Positions 43,297 through 52,585 are shown, numbered from the stretch's first letter. The stretch is 64,000 nucleotides of DNA from Amycolatopsis acidiphila (GCF_021391495.1 NZ_CP090063.1:5952001-6016000), one strand, 5' to 3'. The notes: a model not told the origin generated them from the letters alone. Translations and numbers: made by a program.

Positions 43297-43473
43297 TCAG
43301 GAGAAGAGGGCTCGCACGAAGGTCACGATCGCCTCGGCGCCGTCCCGCAGCCAGCCGAGCACGTTGTGCACGACGTCGGCCGACTGGGTGGGCCTGGTGA
43401 TGAGGAAGAACAACACGAGCGCGACCACGGCGACGATGACGATCTTCTTCGCGTTCGCCGACATGCGCTCCAT
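43297..43473 (-). CDS. Small single-pass membrane protein
   Basis: 58 residues from ATG 43471-43473 (or 55 from ATG 43462-43464). After MSANAKK comes the helix IVIVAVVALVLFFLI, then a short polar C-terminus with DVVHNVLGWLRDGAEAIVTF. Upstream GTG starts would extend it by up to 32 basic residues, so the start is uncertain. Function unknown; a secretion- or stress-related small membrane protein is a guess. Confidence 0.65.
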   Translation of the reverse strand: MERMSANAKKIVIVAVVALVLFFLITRPTQSADVVHNVLGWLRDGAEAIVTFVRALFS

Positions 43474-43632
43474 CCGATCGACTCGCGGGCCCGCGCCCGC
43501 GACACCCGCCATCCTGCCCGGCGGACGGGCTTTCCAACAGGCTTTCACCCGCTTGGCGGCCACTCCTGACTCTCCGTGCGCGGCCCAGCCTAACTTTCGC
43601 TGTCGCATACCCCGGTCAGGACATGCCGGTAA

Positions 43633-43670
43633 GGGCGCCGGTGACGGTATTTCCGGCGGCACCGGCGCCC
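43633..43670 (-). terminator. Hairpin terminator after the racemase gene
   Basis: GGGCGCCGGTG (43633-43643) and CACCGGCGCCC (43660-43670) form a perfect 11-bp stem with a 16-base loop, immediately past the stop of the leftward racemase gene at 43680. It lacks a U-run, as is common in high-GC actinobacteria. Confidence 0.7.
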
Positions 43671-43679
43671 TCAGGGCGA

Positions 43680-44822
43680 CTACGCGATGACGGCGGCCGC
43701 CCGCAGAGAGGCGAGTGTGGGCTCGTCGTACCCGAGTTCGGCGAGCACGTCCGCGGTGTCGGCGCCCTTCTCGTGCGGTGGCTCGGGAACCTGCGGCGGC
43801 GTCCGGTCGAACCTCGGCGCCGGGGCGGGCTGGACCACGCCGCCGATGTCGACGAAGGTGCCCCGCGCCGCGTTGTGCGGATGACCGGCGGCCTCCCACG
43901 GGCTCAGCACCGGGGTCAGGCACGCGTCGGTGCCCTCGGCCTTCGCCACGAGCTCGTCGCGCGTGTGCTTGCCGATCGCTTCGGCCACGATCTTGCGCAG
44001 GCGCGGCCACTCGTCGGCATCGATGTGGACCGGCAGGTCCTCGCCCTCGAGCCCGAGCACCTTCACCAGGTCGCCCCAGAACCGCATCTCGATCGCGCCG
44101 ACGGCCACGTACTTGCCGTCGGCGGTCTCGTAGGTGTCGTAGAACGGGGCGCCGCCGTCGAGCAGGTTGGTGCCGCGCTCGCCCGGCCACAGCCCGGCGG
44201 CCCGCATCCCGTGCAGTTGCGTGGTGAGCAACGCGGCACCGTCGACCATCGCCGCGTCCACGACCTGTCCCCTGCCCGAGGACGTCCGCTCGTGCAGCGC
44301 GGCCAGGATGCCCATCGCGAGCAGCATGCCGCCGCCCGCGAAGTCGGCCACGAGGTTGAGCGGCGGCACGGGCCGCTCCCCCGCGCGGCCGACCGGTTCG
44401 AGCGCACCGGCGATGCCGAGGTAGTTGATGTCGTGCCCGGCCGCGGCGGCCAGCGGGCCGTCCTGGCCCCAGCCGGTGACCCGGCCGTAGACCAGCCGCG
44501 GGTTGCGGGCGTGCACCTGCTCCGGGCCGAGGCCCATCCGCTCGGCGACGCCGGGCCGGAAGCCCTCGATCAGCACGTCGGCCTGCTCGGCCAGACGTAG
44601 CACCAGCTCGACGCCCTCGGGCTTCTTGGTGTCGACGCCGATGCTCCGGCGCCCGCGCGTCAGCGGGTCACCGGCGATGGCGAGCACGTCGTGCCCCGGC
44701 GTCGCCCGGTCCACCCGGACGACGTCGGCGCCGAGGTCCGCGAGCATGGTCGCGGCGAACGGCGCGGGCGCGAGCCCGGCCAGCTCGACGACTTTCAGGC
44801 CGCTGAGGGGACCTGGCCTCAT
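43680..44822 (-). CDS. mcr: Alpha-methylacyl-CoA racemase (class III CoA-transferase fold)
   Basis: 380-residue CaiB/BaiF-fold protein. N-terminal LKVVELAGLAPAPFAATMLADLGA, RLVYGRVTGWGQDGP, AGHDINYLGIAG (His of the active site) and LNLVADFAGGGMLLA (Asp) match the AMACR/MCR group rather than true CoA-transferases. It interconverts 2R/2S methyl-branched acyl-CoAs, for example steroid side-chain cholestenoyl-CoA or pristanoyl-CoA, so they can be beta-oxidised. It is 15 bp behind an acyl-CoA dehydrogenase gene and read in the same direction. Confidence 0.9.
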   Translation of the reverse strand: MRPGPLSGLKVVELAGLAPAPFAATMLADLGADVVRVDRATPGHDVLAIAGDPLTRGRRSIGVDTKKPEGVELVLRLAEQADVLIEGFRPGVAERMGLGPEQVHARNPRLVYGRVTGWGQDGPLAAAAGHDINYLGIAGALEPVGRAGERPVPPLNLVADFAGGGMLLAMGILAALHERTSSGRGQVVDAAMVDGAALLTTQLHGMRAAGLWPGERGTNLLDGGAPFYDTYETADGKYVAVGAIEMRFWGDLVKVLGLEGEDLPVHIDADEWPRLRKIVAEAIGKHTRDELVAKAEGTDACLTPVLSPWEAAGHPHNAARGTFVDIGGVVQPAPAPRFDRTPPQVPEPPHEKGADTADVLAELGYDEPTLASLRAAAVIA

Positions 44823-44837
44823 AAGTCGAATCCCTTC

Positions 44838-45983
44838 TCAGAGCGTGCGGGAGATGATTTCCTTCATGATCTCGCTGGTGCCGCCGAAGATGCGGCTGAT
44901 CCGGACGTCGGTCCAGGCGCGCGCGATCGGGTACTCGCTCATGTAGCCGTAGCCACCGAACAGCTGCAGGCAGTCGTCGATCACCTTGTTGACGCGCTCG
45001 GTGGCCCACAGCTTCGCCATCGCCGCGCCCTGCACGTCGAGCTCGCCGCGCAGGTGCCGTTCGATGCACTGGTCGAGGAACGCGCGGGCGACCGCCGCCT
45101 CGGTGGCGGCCTCGGCGAGCTTGAACTTCGTGTTCTGGAAGTTGAAGACCGGCCGGCCGAACGCGGTGCGATCCTTGGTGTAGGCGATGGTCTGGTCGAT
45201 CGCCGCCTCCATCCCGGCCACCGCGGAGACGGCGATGATGAGCCGTTCCTGCGGCAGCTGCTGCATCATCTGGATGAAGCCGTGGCCCTCCTCGCCGAGG
45301 AGGTTCGCCGCGGGCACCCGCACGTCGTCGAAGAACAGCTCAGCCGTGTCCTGGCCCTTGAGCCCGATCTTGTCCAGCACGCGGCCGCGGCGGAAGCCCG
45401 GGGTGTCGGTCGGCACGGCGATCAGCGAGACGCCCTGCGCGCCCGCGTCCGGGTCGGTCTTGACGGCGAGCACGACGAGGTCGGCAAGGCCGCCATTGGT
45501 GATGAAGGTCTTGGCGCCGTTGATGACGTAGTAGTCGCCGTCGCGGACCGCGCGGGTCTTGATGCCCTGCAGGTCCGACCCAGTGCCCGGCTCGGTCATG
45601 CCGATGGCGCCCACCAGCTCGCCACTGGCGAACTTGGGCAGCCACTCCTTCTTCTTCTCCTCGGCCGCATAGGCCAGCAGGTAGTGCGCGACGATTCCGT
45701 TGTGGACGCTGACGCCCCACGCGCCGTCCCCCGAGCGCGCCTGCTCTTCGTAGAGGATCGCCTCGTGCGCGAAGGTGCCGCCACCGCCGCCGTACTCCTC
45801 GGGGATCGACAGTGCGAGCAGCCCGACGTCGCCAGCCTTGTTCCACAGCTCGCGCTCGACGTGCTTCTGCTCGCTCCAGCGCTCCTCGTTGGGCGCGAGC
45901 TCCTTCTGGCAGAACGTGCGCGCCAGCTCGCGGACGTCCTCCAGCCCCTCGGCCCAGGCGCTCTTCGGTGTTGGCAGTGGCAC
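44838..45983 (-). CDS. Acyl-CoA dehydrogenase
   Basis: 381-residue full-length acyl-CoA dehydrogenase. LVGAIGMTEPGTGSDLQGI and INGAKTFITNGG are the FAD-binding blocks; the C-terminal QLFGGYGYMSEYPIARAW, then GGTSEIMKEIISRTL, is complete. The block family resembles the long-chain FadE group. GTG start 45981-45983 follows AGGAGG. It probably works with the downstream racemase on branched acyl-CoA. The TetR gene is divergent and may control this pair. Confidence 0.9.
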   Translation of the reverse strand: MPLPTPKSAWAEGLEDVRELARTFCQKELAPNEERWSEQKHVERELWNKAGDVGLLALSIPEEYGGGGGTFAHEAILYEEQARSGDGAWGVSVHNGIVAHYLLAYAAEEKKKEWLPKFASGELVGAIGMTEPGTGSDLQGIKTRAVRDGDYYVINGAKTFITNGGLADLVVLAVKTDPDAGAQGVSLIAVPTDTPGFRRGRVLDKIGLKGQDTAELFFDDVRVPAANLLGEEGHGFIQMMQQLPQERLIIAVSAVAGMEAAIDQTIAYTKDRTAFGRPVFNFQNTKFKLAEAATEAAVARAFLDQCIERHLRGELDVQGAAMAKLWATERVNKVIDDCLQLFGGYGYMSEYPIARAWTDVRISRIFGGTSEIMKEIISRTL

Positions 45984-46030
45984 GGCGCGGCCTCCTAGAA
46001 AACATTACACGCGGAAGGTAAGTTCTGAAT

Positions 46031-46043
46031 GGAATGTACATCC
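46031..46043. promoter_or_regulatory. Palindromic operator candidate for the TetR regulator
   Basis: GGAATGTACATCC has a central TGTACA dyad with outer GGA/TCC pairs, in the 70-bp divergent region between the acyl-CoA dehydrogenase and tetR genes. It lies 11 bp before the TetR GTG start. Confidence 0.5.
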
Positions 46044-46053
46044 GGGAGGCACC

Positions 46054-46659
46054 GTGGTCGAGTCCCGAGGGCACCGCACCCAGGCGCAGCGGCGTGAGCA
46101 GACCAGGAGGGCGCTGCTCGACGCGACGGTCGACTGTCTCGTCGAGCTCGGCTACGCGCGCACGTCGATGCAGGAGATCTGTTCCCGCGCAGGGGTTTCC
46201 AAGGGCGCGGCGCAGCACCACTTCACGGACAAGGCCGAGCTGATGGCGGCCGCCGTGGAGCATCTGACGACCAAGCGGATGACCGCGCTGGCCGAGTCGC
46301 TGGGCAAGCTGCCACGCGGCGCCGACGCCATCCCCGCCGCGATCGACATGCTGTGGGCGGGATATTCGGGCGCGCTGGCGACGGCGTCGACAGAGCTGTG
46401 GATCGCCGCCCGCACCGACCCGGCCCTGCGCGCCGCGATCCGCCCGGTCGACAGGGCGATGGGCCGCAGCGCGCTGGCGAGTATCAAGGCGATCGCCGAG
46501 GACCTGCCCGCGGATCAGGTCGAAACCCTGTTCTGGCTGACCGTGAACCTCACCCGAGGGCTGGCGCTGGACGCCGAACTAGGCGGCGCGCCCGCCCGGC
46601 GGAAGCAGCTGCTGGAGGAGTGGAAGCGGGTGGCCGTCCAGCACGCGAGCGAGGGCTGA
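46054..46659 (+). CDS. TetR-family regulator
   Basis: 201 residues from GTG 46054, with GGGAGG at 46044-46049. N-terminal helix-turn-helix: RRALLDATVDCLVELGYA, MQEICSRAGVSKGAAQHHF. Ligand-binding C-terminal domain is all-helical, unassigned. Divergent from the acyl-CoA dehydrogenase/racemase pair, so it probably represses it in response to an acyl-CoA (inference). Not a KstR or KstR2 look-alike. Confidence 0.85.
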   Translation: MVESRGHRTQAQRREQTRRALLDATVDCLVELGYARTSMQEICSRAGVSKGAAQHHFTDKAELMAAAVEHLTTKRMTALAESLGKLPRGADAIPAAIDMLWAGYSGALATASTELWIAARTDPALRAAIRPVDRAMGRSALASIKAIAEDLPADQVETLFWLTVNLTRGLALDAELGGAPARRKQLLEEWKRVAVQHASEG

Positions 46660-46670
46660 GGTTGCTGAGA

Positions 46671-46703
46671 CGGGCCGGCCCGGCCCTCACTCGGGCCGGC
46701 CCG
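46671..46703 (+). terminator. Terminator hairpin after the TetR gene
   Basis: CGGGCCGGCCC (46671-46681) pairs with GGGCCGGCCCG (46693-46703): an 11-bp perfect stem starting 12 bp after the stop codon. Confidence 0.7.
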
Positions 46704-46790
46704 CATCGTCGGTGAGACGGGCGCGGGCGCTGGCCATGACGTCAGGTCCGGGTCACCCTTCAGGGGAGACCTGCAGGACGGAGTTGGCTG

Positions 46791-47723
46791 ATGACCCGAA
46801 CCCGGCTCGCCGCCGCGGCGTTGACGCTCGCGGCGGCCGGACTGCTCGTTGCCGGAAGCTTCCTGCCCTCGACCGTGACCGAACACTTCACCCGCGGGAA
46901 CCGGGACCAGCTGCTGGTGACGTCGTGGCGCCCGGCCTTCGACCCGCCGCTGGAAGGCGAGATCGCCCAGGTCTACGGCGACAGCCATGTGCCCCTGTTC
47001 GGCATCCCGCTCGCGGTGGCGGCCGCGGTGGCCTTGATGACCCGGCGATGGGGCCTGGCCGCCGCGCGCACGACGGTGACCGCTGCCGCGGCCGGTGCCG
47101 CCGGGGTGGCGTTCATGCTGGGGATGGACGTGGACTCGACGCTCAGCTACGCGGGTCCGACGCCCGTGGACGCCACCATCAACCGGACGGTGTACGCCGT
47201 GGGTGCCGGTTTCTGGCTCATCGCGGGCGGTGCGTTGGCGGCCCTCGCGGCGGCGGTCGTGCTGCTGCGCCGCCCCCGGCAGGAGGTGGGGGACGCCACC
47301 CCGCCGCAGGGCTTCCGGCCGGCGGGATACGGGTGGGGGCCGGGGTACGCGCAGCCGCCGCAGGGCTATCCGGCGACGGGGGCACACCCTCCCGGGCCAG
47401 GCCGGCCGCCGGCGTCTGAGCCGCCGGCGTCTGAGTCCGCGCAGCCCCCGGGCCATCGACCCGAGTACGGCTCGTCCACCGAGCCTTACTCGCGGCAGAA
47501 CGGGCGGTCGAACCCACCCGCGCAGGAACCGCCCTCGCGGCAGAACGGGCGGTCGAACCCACCCGCGCAGGAACCGCCCTCGCGGCAGAACGGGCGGTCG
47601 AACCCACCCGCGCAAGAGCCACCCTCGCGGCAGAACGGGCGGCCGAGCCCACCCGCGCAAGAGCCACCCTCGCGGCAGAACGGGCGGCCGAGCCCACCCG
47701 CGCAGGAACCGCCCTCGCCTTGA
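46791..47723 (+). CDS. Membrane protein with Pro-rich tail of tandem repeats
   Basis: 310 residues. N-terminal hydrophobic segment (LAAAALTLAAAGLLVAGSFL), then more membrane helices at ~66-82, ~88-110 and ~134-158, and a cytoplasmic or extracellular tail. Within the tail is GWGPGYAQPPQGYPATG, followed by five copies of a 15-residue unit (SRQNGR(S/P)(N/S)PPAQEPP). The tail resembles disordered tails of actinobacterial membrane proteins. Function unknown. ATG 46791 with GGAG nearby. Confidence 0.78.
   Translation: MTRTRLAAAALTLAAAGLLVAGSFLPSTVTEHFTRGNRDQLLVTSWRPAFDPPLEGEIAQVYGDSHVPLFGIPLAVAAAVALMTRRWGLAAARTTVTAAAAGAAGVAFMLGMDVDSTLSYAGPTPVDATINRTVYAVGAGFWLIAGGALAALAAAVVLLRRPRQEVGDATPPQGFRPAGYGWGPGYAQPPQGYPATGAHPPGPGRPPASEPPASESAQPPGHRPEYGSSTEPYSRQNGRSNPPAQEPPSRQNGRSNPPAQEPPSRQNGRSNPPAQEPPSRQNGRPSPPAQEPPSRQNGRPSPPAQEPPSP
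47489..47713. repeat. Five in-frame 45-bp tandem repeats
   Basis: Units begin CTCGCGGCAGAACGGGCGG; five copies over 225 bp encode SRQNGR(S/P)(N/S)PPAQEPP. Copies 1-3 encode SN, copies 4-5 PS; a few synonymous differences (CAGGAA/CAAGAG) separate neighbouring copies. Multiple-of-three units keep the frame, so copy number may vary between strains. Confidence 0.88.
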
Positions 47724-47770
47724 CGCGGCGCCACCCGCCACGGGCCCAGTGCGACCGGACCCTGGTCTGA

Positions 47771-47785
47771 CATACCGGCGGTATG
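47771..47785. promoter_or_regulatory. TetR-type operator candidate upstream of gabD2
   Basis: CATACCG-G-CGGTATG is a perfect 7+1+7 palindrome, 43 bp upstream of the gabD2 ATG. A second CGGTA half-site follows at about 47796. The TACCGnCGGTA shape is typical of TetR-family operators. No regulator gene is adjacent. Confidence 0.55.
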
Positions 47786-47827
47786 ATGTACTCGTCGGTA
47801 ACGTAGCCGCGCGCCAACGGAGGGGCC

Positions 47828-49432
47828 ATGACGAGCACTGCCGCGACCACCGGGCACGAAGCGAACAAGCCGACCACTGTCGGCGGAATGGTCGGAGCGC
47901 CGTCCGCGGCGCGAGCCGCCCAGCTGACCCGGCGCGCGGCCGGCGGGCAGGACTCCGCCCCCGTCGAGGTCACCGCCCCGTTCACCGGCCTCCTCACCGC
48001 CACCCTTCCCCAGGCCACGGACGCCGACACGCGCAAGGTGTTCGACGAGGCACGGGAGGCGCAACGCGCCTGGGCGGCGCGCCCGGTCCGCGAACGCCAG
48101 CAGATCCTGACCCGCCTGCACGCCCTGGTCCTGGATCGCCAGGACGAGATCCTCGATCTGGTGCAGCTCGAAGCCGGCAAGGCCCGGATGGACGCCTTCG
48201 ACGAGGTGAGCGCGACGGCACTCGTGGCGGCGTACTACGGGAAGTACAGCGCGCGCATCCTGCGTTCGAAGCGCGCCGCCGGGGTGATCCCCGTGCTGAC
48301 GAAGGCCGGCGAGCTGCGGCACCCGAAGGGCGTCGTCGGCGTGATCTCACCGTGGAACTACCCGCTCGCGCTGACCGCGATGGACGTCTTCCCCGCGCTC
48401 GCCGCCGGTAACGCCGTTGTCCAGAAGCCGGACAACCAGACCGCGCTTTCCGCACTGTGGCTGCACGAGCTGGCCGAGGAGGCCGGGCTGCCCGCGGGTG
48501 TGTGGCGGATCGTGCTGGGGCGGGGGTCGAAGATCGGCGACGCGCTCGTCGAGGAGTCGGACTACCTGTGCTTCACCGGCTCCACGCCCACGGGCAAGGA
48601 CCTCGCGGCGAAGGTCGCGCGCCGCCTCACCGGCTATTCACTGGAGCTGGGCGGCAAGAACCCGATGATCGTGCTGTCCGACGCGTCTGTCGCGAAGGCG
48701 GCCGCGGGTGCGGTGACGGCATGCTTCTCCTCGGCCGGGCAGCTGTGTGTGTCGGTCGAGCGGATCTATGTGCACGAGAGCGTCCGCGAGGAGTTCACCC
48801 GGGCGTTCGTCGTGAAGACCCAGGCGTTGCGGCTCGGTGGCGAACTGGGTTACGGGGCGGACATGGGCTCGCTGACGTCGGAGAGCCAGCTCGCGACGGT
48901 GTCGGCGCACGTCGAGGACGCCCGCGCGAAGGGCGCGACGGTGCTCGCCGGGGGGCGGGCGCGGCCGGACCTCGGCCCGCTGTTCTACGAGCCGACGATC
49001 CTCACGGATGTGCCGGAGAGCGCGGACCTGTTCGCGGGCGAGACGTTCGGGCCGGTCGTCTCGATCTACGGCTACAGCGACGTCGAGGACGCGATCGAGC
49101 GGGCCAACGACACGACGTTCGGGCTCAACGCCAGCGTGTGGACCGGCGACGCGCACGCGGGCTGGGCGGTTGCGTCGCGGATCAAGGCGGGCACGGTGAA
49201 CGTGAACGAGGGCTACGCGGCGACGTTCGGCACCGTCGCGCTGCCGATGGGCGGGATGAAGGAGTCCGGCTACGGGCGGCGCAACGGGGCGGAGGGACTG
49301 CTCAAGTACACCGAGTCCCAGTCGATCGCCGTGCAACGCGGGCTGCGGCTGCGGCCGCCGCGCCTGGTCCCGCCGAAGCTGTGGGCGCGCGGGATGACCG
49401 CCGGGATCCGCGTACTGCGCCGCATCCGGTGA
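47828..49432 (+). CDS. gabD2: Succinate-semialdehyde dehydrogenase (NADP+) GabD2
   Basis: 534-residue aldehyde dehydrogenase. Catalytic Cys is in SSAGQLCVSVERIYV and the general base in LELGGKNPMIV; cofactor and fold blocks are GVISPWNYPLALTAMD, VVQKPDNQTALSALW, CFTGSTPTGKDLA, and FGPVVSIYGYSDV. GabD2-type enzymes oxidise succinate semialdehyde to succinate; other semialdehydes are possible. The first ~45 residues are a disordered lead. ATG 47828 has GGAGGGG just upstream. Confidence 0.87.
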   Translation: MTSTAATTGHEANKPTTVGGMVGAPSAARAAQLTRRAAGGQDSAPVEVTAPFTGLLTATLPQATDADTRKVFDEAREAQRAWAARPVRERQQILTRLHALVLDRQDEILDLVQLEAGKARMDAFDEVSATALVAAYYGKYSARILRSKRAAGVIPVLTKAGELRHPKGVVGVISPWNYPLALTAMDVFPALAAGNAVVQKPDNQTALSALWLHELAEEAGLPAGVWRIVLGRGSKIGDALVEESDYLCFTGSTPTGKDLAAKVARRLTGYSLELGGKNPMIVLSDASVAKAAAGAVTACFSSAGQLCVSVERIYVHESVREEFTRAFVVKTQALRLGGELGYGADMGSLTSESQLATVSAHVEDARAKGATVLAGGRARPDLGPLFYEPTILTDVPESADLFAGETFGPVVSIYGYSDVEDAIERANDTTFGLNASVWTGDAHAGWAVASRIKAGTVNVNEGYAATFGTVALPMGGMKESGYGRRNGAEGLLKYTESQSIAVQRGLRLRPPRLVPPKLWARGMTAGIRVLRRIR

Positions 49433-49546
49433 GGCGCGCGGCCGAACGAGCTGGCGGGGGCGACAGGCGCGACGACCCCGAGCCGGGGCGCCGCGACGCC
49501 GGCGATCGCCCACACCGTCACGGCCGACGCACGTCGGTCGCGCCTT

Positions 49547-52500
49547 CTACGTGCGCACCACGGACTGGCCCGCGGGACGTACCAGCAAGCCGCGGTCATA
49601 GGCGATCGCGACCGCTTCCGCGCGGCGGGTCGCGCCCAGCTTCGCCATCACCCGGGAAAGGTGCACGCTCACCGTCTTCTCGCTGATGTACAGCTCATCA
49701 CCCACCTGACGGTTCGTCCGGCCCAGTGCGACCCGCTCGAGCACCGCGCGCTCCCGTTCCGTCAGCGGGTCCACCGTGTCCCGCTGGGGCAGCGCCGCCG
49801 CCACCACCCCGGGCAGCTCGATCCGCGCCCGGCGCGCCAGGTCGCGAATCGCGTCGCGCAGGGGCATGGCACGCAGCTTGTCCGCGGTCTGGTGGGCCTC
49901 GACCAGCACCTCCGCCGCCCGCTCCGGCTCGGCCGCCGCGAGCAGCGCCTCCGCGTGCTGCCACCGGCACACGGCCTGCTCGTAGACCGTCCCGTAGCCG
50001 AACTCCTCGGCCGCCTTCGCCCACAGCGCTGGATCCGCCGGGCCCCGCAGCCCGCTCGCCGTGGCCTCCGCCCGTGCGAGCCAGGCGCGGCCCTCGGGAC
50101 CGAGGGCACCGGAACGCGGTTCGCCGTGCTCGGCGGCGTACCTGATCCGCTCGATCAGCTGCTCCCCCAACTCGGCGGCGGCCGTGGCGCCGGCGTCGTC
50201 TCCGCGCAGGCGCGCCACCGCGGCTTGGGCGGCCACCGCCGCGAGCGCGCCCGTCCCCAGTCTGATACCGCTCAACCGGTATCCAGGGTCGAGCGCCTCC
50301 AGGAAGTCCATCGCCTCCCTGGCGCGCTTGACCGCCGTCTCGTGGTCGCCCTGCCAGTACGCCAGCTCGACACCGGCACTGCCCGCGGCGATCGCCGTCA
50401 ACGGCTCGGCCCGCCAGTGCGGGCGGAGCTCCGCGAGGAGCTTGCCCGCCACCGTGAACCGGCCCCGCGCCACCACGATCGGCAGCCACGACGCCGTCAT
50501 CCGCGCAGTCAGCACGCTGGACACCCCACGCGCCGGCGCACCGGTGACGGACTCCGACGGCCAGTCCCCGCTCTGGTAGAGCAGCGAAAGGTGCCGCGCC
50601 CGCAGCTCCAGCCCGTACGCGCTCCACGTCAGCCCGGTCTCTTCGGCCCGCTTGATCCCCCGCTGGAACACCTCGATCGCCTCGGCGATCTCGCCCTGGT
50701 CCTCATAGCTGAACCCGAGGAAGCACAGCGCGCGCAGCTCCACGTTCGGCGCCGAGGCGTCACGGGCCTTGCGCTCGGCATCGCGCAGCCGGGCCCGCGC
50801 CTCGACGAAGTCGGCCGCGTTGTCGGCCAGCGCGCCGAGTGTGATCAGCGCTGAGGCTTCGGCCCCGGCGCTCTCGGCCGTCCGGGCGTCCTCGACCGCC
50901 GCCTGCGCGCTCGCCAGCGACTCCGCACCCCGCTCCGTACCGCGCAGGATGGCCGCCCTGGTCGCGAGGACCCACGCCCTGGTCTTGCTCGGCTCGGCGT
51001 CCGCGACCAGGTGCCACGCCCTGTCGATCGCTTCGAGTGCCTCGTCGATCGTGCCTTCGACGTTCATCAGCGCCTCGGCCAGCCGCCGCCACGTCTTGGT
51101 CGCGCGGACCACGTCGGTGTCGGTGCGCAGCTCCTGCACGGCCGAGCGGGCATAGGCGATCGCCCGCTCCGGCTCGCCCGAGGTGCCCGCGAAGTACGAG
51201 GCCTCGTGCAGCAGCCTCAGCTCGTCGACGTCGTGCGGGCGGGCCGCGGCCGGGACCGCGTCCCAGATCTCCAGGGCCTGCTCGGCATGACGCAGCGCCG
51301 CGCCGGGCGCCCCCAGCCGCTCCGCCTCCTCCGCCGCCCGCAGGAGCGCGGGCAGCGCCGTGGTGAGATCCCGGCTCTGCAGGCTGTGGTACGCCAGCTT
51401 GGCGTCGTGACCGCGGCCCTGCGGGGTGCGCGTGATCCGCGCCGCGTACGCCGCGTGCATCCGGGTGCGCTCGCCCGGCAGCAGGTCCCCGTACATCGCC
51501 TCCTGCAGCAGCGCGTGCCGGAAGGCGTACGCCCCCTTCTCCACCACCAGCACGTGATGCTGCACGGCCTCGCGCAGCGCCTCGTCCAGCTCGTCCTCAC
51601 CGAGCCCGGACACCTCGGCCAGCGCCGCGTGCGAGACCGACTCACCCGCCACGGAGATCGCCCGCAGCACGCGCCGCGCGTCCGGCGACAACCGTTCCAG
51701 CCGCGCCAGCAACACCTCGGCGAGCCCGGCCGGGATGTCGGTGCAGTCCGAGCACGAGGCCAGCAGCTCCTCGGCGAAGAACGGGTTGCCCTCCGACCGC
51801 TCGGCCACGCTGGCGACCACCTCAGGGGCCAGCGGACCGTCCGCGAGCGCTTCGACGAACGCGCGCGCGTCGGCCTCCTTCAGCGGGTGCAGCTCGAGCT
51901 GGGTGACCACCGGCAGCCGCACCAGCTCGACCAGCAGGCCGCGCAAGGGATGCCGGCGGTAGACGTCCTCCTCGCGGTAGCTCGCCACGATCAGCAGCCG
52001 CTGCGAGCGCAGCCGGGACAGCAGGAACGACAGCAGGTTCCGGGTGGACCCGTCGGCCCAGTGCAGGTCCTCCAGCACCAGCAGCACCGGCCGGTGCTCG
52101 GCGATCTCGGTGAGCACGCCGAGCACCGCGTCGAACAGCTGCAGCTGCCCCAGGTCCTGCTCCGGGCGCGGCCGGTACGGCGCCTCGTGCTCGGAGGTGA
52201 CGGGCACGTACTCCACGTTCGACACCGGACCCGGCTGCGCCAGCGGCAGCAGCCGGCCCAGCGCCGGGCGGATGCGCACCGCGTCGCCGACCGCCGCGTC
52301 GTCCGCCGTGGCCAGCGGGCCCAGCGCCTCGGCGAACGGCAGGTACGGCAAACCGCCTTCACGCACGTCCAGGCAGCGACCGGTCAGCACCAGCGCGCCG
52401 CGGCTGCCCGCGAACTCCGCCAGCTCGGCCAGCAACCTGGTCTTGCCGACGCCCGCGTCACCCGCGAGCAGCACCGCGCCGGCCTCACCACGTTCGGCAC

Positions 52501-52585
52501 GGGTGAAGCCGGCACGGAGCCGGCGCATCTCGTCGACACGCGCGACCAAGGGGATACCGGAACCTAGACGGGGCACAAGACGCAT
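49547..52585 (-). CDS. LuxR-family large ATPase transcriptional regulator (LAL)
   Basis: 1012 residues from ATG 52583-52585 (GGTGGG upstream). An N-terminal AAA/NACHT-like ATPase domain has GDAGVGKTRLLAE (Walker A) and LLVLEDLHWADGS (Walker B). A long TPR-like helical middle region follows, then a C-terminal LuxR helix-turn-helix: LTERERAVLERVALG and SEKTVSVHLSRVMAKL. LAL proteins are pathway activators often controlling secondary metabolism or transport; ATP plus an inducer modulates them (MalT-like). Targets cannot be read here. The 114-bp stretch to gabD2 (49433-49546) holds nothing else. Confidence 0.9.
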   Translation of the reverse strand: MRLVPRLGSGIPLVARVDEMRRLRAGFTRAERGEAGAVLLAGDAGVGKTRLLAELAEFAGSRGALVLTGRCLDVREGGLPYLPFAEALGPLATADDAAVGDAVRIRPALGRLLPLAQPGPVSNVEYVPVTSEHEAPYRPRPEQDLGQLQLFDAVLGVLTEIAEHRPVLLVLEDLHWADGSTRNLLSFLLSRLRSQRLLIVASYREEDVYRRHPLRGLLVELVRLPVVTQLELHPLKEADARAFVEALADGPLAPEVVASVAERSEGNPFFAEELLASCSDCTDIPAGLAEVLLARLERLSPDARRVLRAISVAGESVSHAALAEVSGLGEDELDEALREAVQHHVLVVEKGAYAFRHALLQEAMYGDLLPGERTRMHAAYAARITRTPQGRGHDAKLAYHSLQSRDLTTALPALLRAAEEAERLGAPGAALRHAEQALEIWDAVPAAARPHDVDELRLLHEASYFAGTSGEPERAIAYARSAVQELRTDTDVVRATKTWRRLAEALMNVEGTIDEALEAIDRAWHLVADAEPSKTRAWVLATRAAILRGTERGAESLASAQAAVEDARTAESAGAEASALITLGALADNAADFVEARARLRDAERKARDASAPNVELRALCFLGFSYEDQGEIAEAIEVFQRGIKRAEETGLTWSAYGLELRARHLSLLYQSGDWPSESVTGAPARGVSSVLTARMTASWLPIVVARGRFTVAGKLLAELRPHWRAEPLTAIAAGSAGVELAYWQGDHETAVKRAREAMDFLEALDPGYRLSGIRLGTGALAAVAAQAAVARLRGDDAGATAAAELGEQLIERIRYAAEHGEPRSGALGPEGRAWLARAEATASGLRGPADPALWAKAAEEFGYGTVYEQAVCRWQHAEALLAAAEPERAAEVLVEAHQTADKLRAMPLRDAIRDLARRARIELPGVVAAALPQRDTVDPLTERERAVLERVALGRTNRQVGDELYISEKTVSVHLSRVMAKLGATRRAEAVAIAYDRGLLVRPAGQSVVRT

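Noticed and set aside
43092..43400. Possible 102-residue gene starting at GTG 43092
   Set aside because: First ~60 residues look protein-like but codon third positions are not GC-biased as in neighbours, and the rest is an Arg-rich shadow overlapping a membrane-protein gene. The 43001-43296 gap otherwise holds nothing I can support.
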